Shown here: one piece after another, positions 5,091-6,332 of the stretch
How the letters are laid out: each line of letters opens with the position of its first letter
Numbering within the stretch: the stretch's first letter is position 1
NCBI GenBank assembly: GCA_003694825.1
Contig: RFJS01000458.1
Location: forward strand, 1 to 6,332
Length of the DNA: 6,332 nucleotides
Source of the DNA: Verrucomicrobiota bacterium
GTDB lineage: Bacteria > Verrucomicrobiota > Verrucomicrobiia > Opitutales > Opitutaceae
Direction of reading: 5' to 3'
The notes under the pieces: generated by a model
Seen by the model: the letters and a program-made list of their open reading frames with translations, nothing else
Database searches by the model: none
What the model was told of the DNA's origin: nothing
Program-made: the position numbers and the translations under genes

Positions 5091-6332
5091 TCACCATCGT
5101 GGCGCGGGCAGGTTGCCGCTGATTCTCGCCTGGCTCGGACTGGCGGCGGGCGGAACGGTGTCCGCCTACGATCTGCAGGACAACCTCAGCTACTGGCCGG
5201 TGGGCAATGTCGAGTGGCAGCTCAACCTCATCGCCGACGGCGGCAACATCCCGAATCCGCCGCTGCAGGATGGCAGTACGAGCTGGGACGACGCTTTCAT
5301 GGTGGCGATCGACGCCTACAACGCGATCATCCCGGACGACGTCCTGACCCTCAGCGCACAGAAAAACTCCGGCATCGCCGCCGGAGAGCATGACGGGGTC
5401 AACAACGTGTCTTTCGCCTCTTCGGTCTACGGTGACGCGTGGGGGGACAGCACCCTCGGCATCTCGATCTCGATCTGGAGTGGCAACAGGCGGGTCGAAA
5501 ACGACATTCTTTTCAACGCGACGAAGCAGTGGGACGCCTACACCGGCCCCCTTCAATCGCGCCATGATTTCCGCCGCGTGGCCCTGCATGAGCTCGGCCA
5601 TTCGCTGGGGCTCGATTACCCGGACGAAGCCGGCCAGACCGTCACGGCGATCATGAACAGCCGGACCTCGGATGTCGATGCACTCGCCCAGGATGACATC
5701 GACGGCGTGCTCGCCGTTTATGGCGCTGTGCGCCCCCTCGTCATCACGAAGCAGCCCCGGTCCCAGACGGCTCCCTCGGGCAGCGAGGTCCGCTTCGAGG
5801 TGACGGTGGAAGGGTCGGAGCCGATCAGCTACGACTGGCAGCGCTCAACCAACGGCGGCGTCTCGTTTTCCTCTCTTGGGCTCGATTCCCCGGTTATCAT
5901 TTTCTCGAGCGTTTCGCAGTTTTCCGACGGGCACCAATTCCGTGTCGTCGCGAGCAACCCGCAGACAGGCGACAGCGTCACCAGCGAAGTCGCCACGCTG
6001 ACGGTCACGGATGGACCCGAGGCACCGGCCTTCACGGTACAGCCGCAGGACGCGACTGTCACGGCCGGAGAAGATGTGACCTTCACCGTGAGTGTATCGG
6101 GATCGCCGACACCGTCGCTGCAGTGGCAGGTCTCCACCGACGGCGGCGGGAGCTTCGCCGATCTCGCCGATACCGGCGGTGTTGCCGGCGCGACGAGCGC
6201 GACGCTGCAGATCAGCGCGGTCGATGCCGGCGTCAACGGCAACCGCTACCGCTGCGTGGCGACGAACAGCGCGGGCACTGCCACGAGCACGGCGGCCACG
6301 CTCACGGTCAGCGCCGGCGGCGAGGCGCCGGC
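5074..6332 (+). CDS. Secreted matrixin-like zinc metalloprotease with Ig-like domains (3' end outside window)
   Basis: The gene is open for 419 codons to the window edge with no stop. GTG 5074 is the start: GGAGGT lies 5 bases upstream, and the translation opens with a signal peptide (hydrophobic core about 14-26, T-V-S-A cleavage before Y32). Residues about 32-215 form a metzincin/matrixin-type catalytic domain with H172-E173-L-G-H176-S-L-G179-L-D181-Y182 and a Met-turn candidate AIM (192-194). In the standard HExxHxxGxxH motif the last position is the third zinc-ligand histidine. Here it is Y182 (codon TAC, 5617-5619), preceded by D181, so metal binding may be altered. Two Ig-like domains follow, at about 222-311 and 317-415, each with the strand-C tryptophan (D-W-Q and Q-W-Q). 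The second has a lone C394, so no canonical disulfide. Further Ig repeats or an anchoring C terminus are expected beyond the edge. Export together with the preceding small protein is likely. Secreted protease-like architecture is firm; catalytic activity and substrate are uncertain. Confidence 0.88.
   Translation, partial: MPPFNNHHRGAGRLPLILAWLGLAAGGTVSAYDLQDNLSYWPVGNVEWQLNLIADGGNIPNPPLQDGSTSWDDAFMVAIDAYNAIIPDDVLTLSAQKNSGIAAGEHDGVNNVSFASSVYGDAWGDSTLGISISIWSGNRRVENDILFNATKQWDAYTGPLQSRHDFRRVALHELGHSLGLDYPDEAGQTVTAIMNSRTSDVDALAQDDIDGVLAVYGAVRPLVITKQPRSQTAPSGSEVRFEVTVEGSEPISYDWQRSTNGGVSFSSLGLDSPVIIFSSVSQFSDGHQFRVVASNPQTGDSVTSEVATLTVTDGPEAPAFTVQPQDATVTAGEDVTFTVSVSGSPTPSLQWQVSTDGGGSFADLADTGGVAGATSATLQISAVDAGVNGNRYRCVATNSAGTATSTAATLTVSAGGEAP

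Overview
The window is GC-rich bacterial DNA. The combination of a matrixin-like zinc protease followed by tandem Ig-like domains, a paired small exported protein, and a dCache chemoreceptor resembles what I know of Opitutales-type Verrucomicrobiota. No rRNA or other marker gene is present, so this placement is an inference of moderate confidence.

Layout, left to right. (1) 1-63: a small hairpin and a strong rho-independent terminator that close an unseen upstream gene. (2) 136-987 (+): a voltage-gated-type potassium channel with six membrane segments, a TVGYG filter and a C-terminal four-cysteine zinc ribbon. (3) 988-1482: a 495-base gene-free stretch with well-formed inverted repeats, the best being an imperfect hairpin at 1190-1230. 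It looks like a structured leader or small RNA upstream of the next gene. (4) 1483-3483 (+): a methyl-accepting chemotaxis protein (dCache sensor, HAMP, signalling domain) broken by one in-frame amber codon at 2560-2562, exactly at the HAMP/signalling-domain junction. The frame stays open and well conserved on both sides. (5) 3510-3553: a strong terminator. (6) 3641-4273 (-): a TrhA/hemolysin III-family membrane protein, convergent with the chemoreceptor. (7) 4274-4478: a divergent intergenic region with AT-rich promoter-like elements and a TTGGATT direct repeat. (8) 4479-5090 (+): a small Sec-exported protein of unknown function. (9) 5074 to the window end (+): a secreted matrixin-like protease with at least two Ig-like domains. 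It starts on GTG inside the previous gene behind a near-perfect Shine-Dalgarno and runs off the right edge.

The last two genes are translationally coupled and both exported, so they probably act together outside the cytoplasm. The channel, chemoreceptor and TrhA protein are separate envelope proteins with no evident shared pathway. The most notable observations are the amber codon in the chemoreceptor, the replacement of the third zinc-ligand histidine of the protease by tyrosine, the structured RNA candidate, and the zinc ribbon on the channel. I did not find a defence system, CRISPR array, insertion sequence, tRNA or rRNA.
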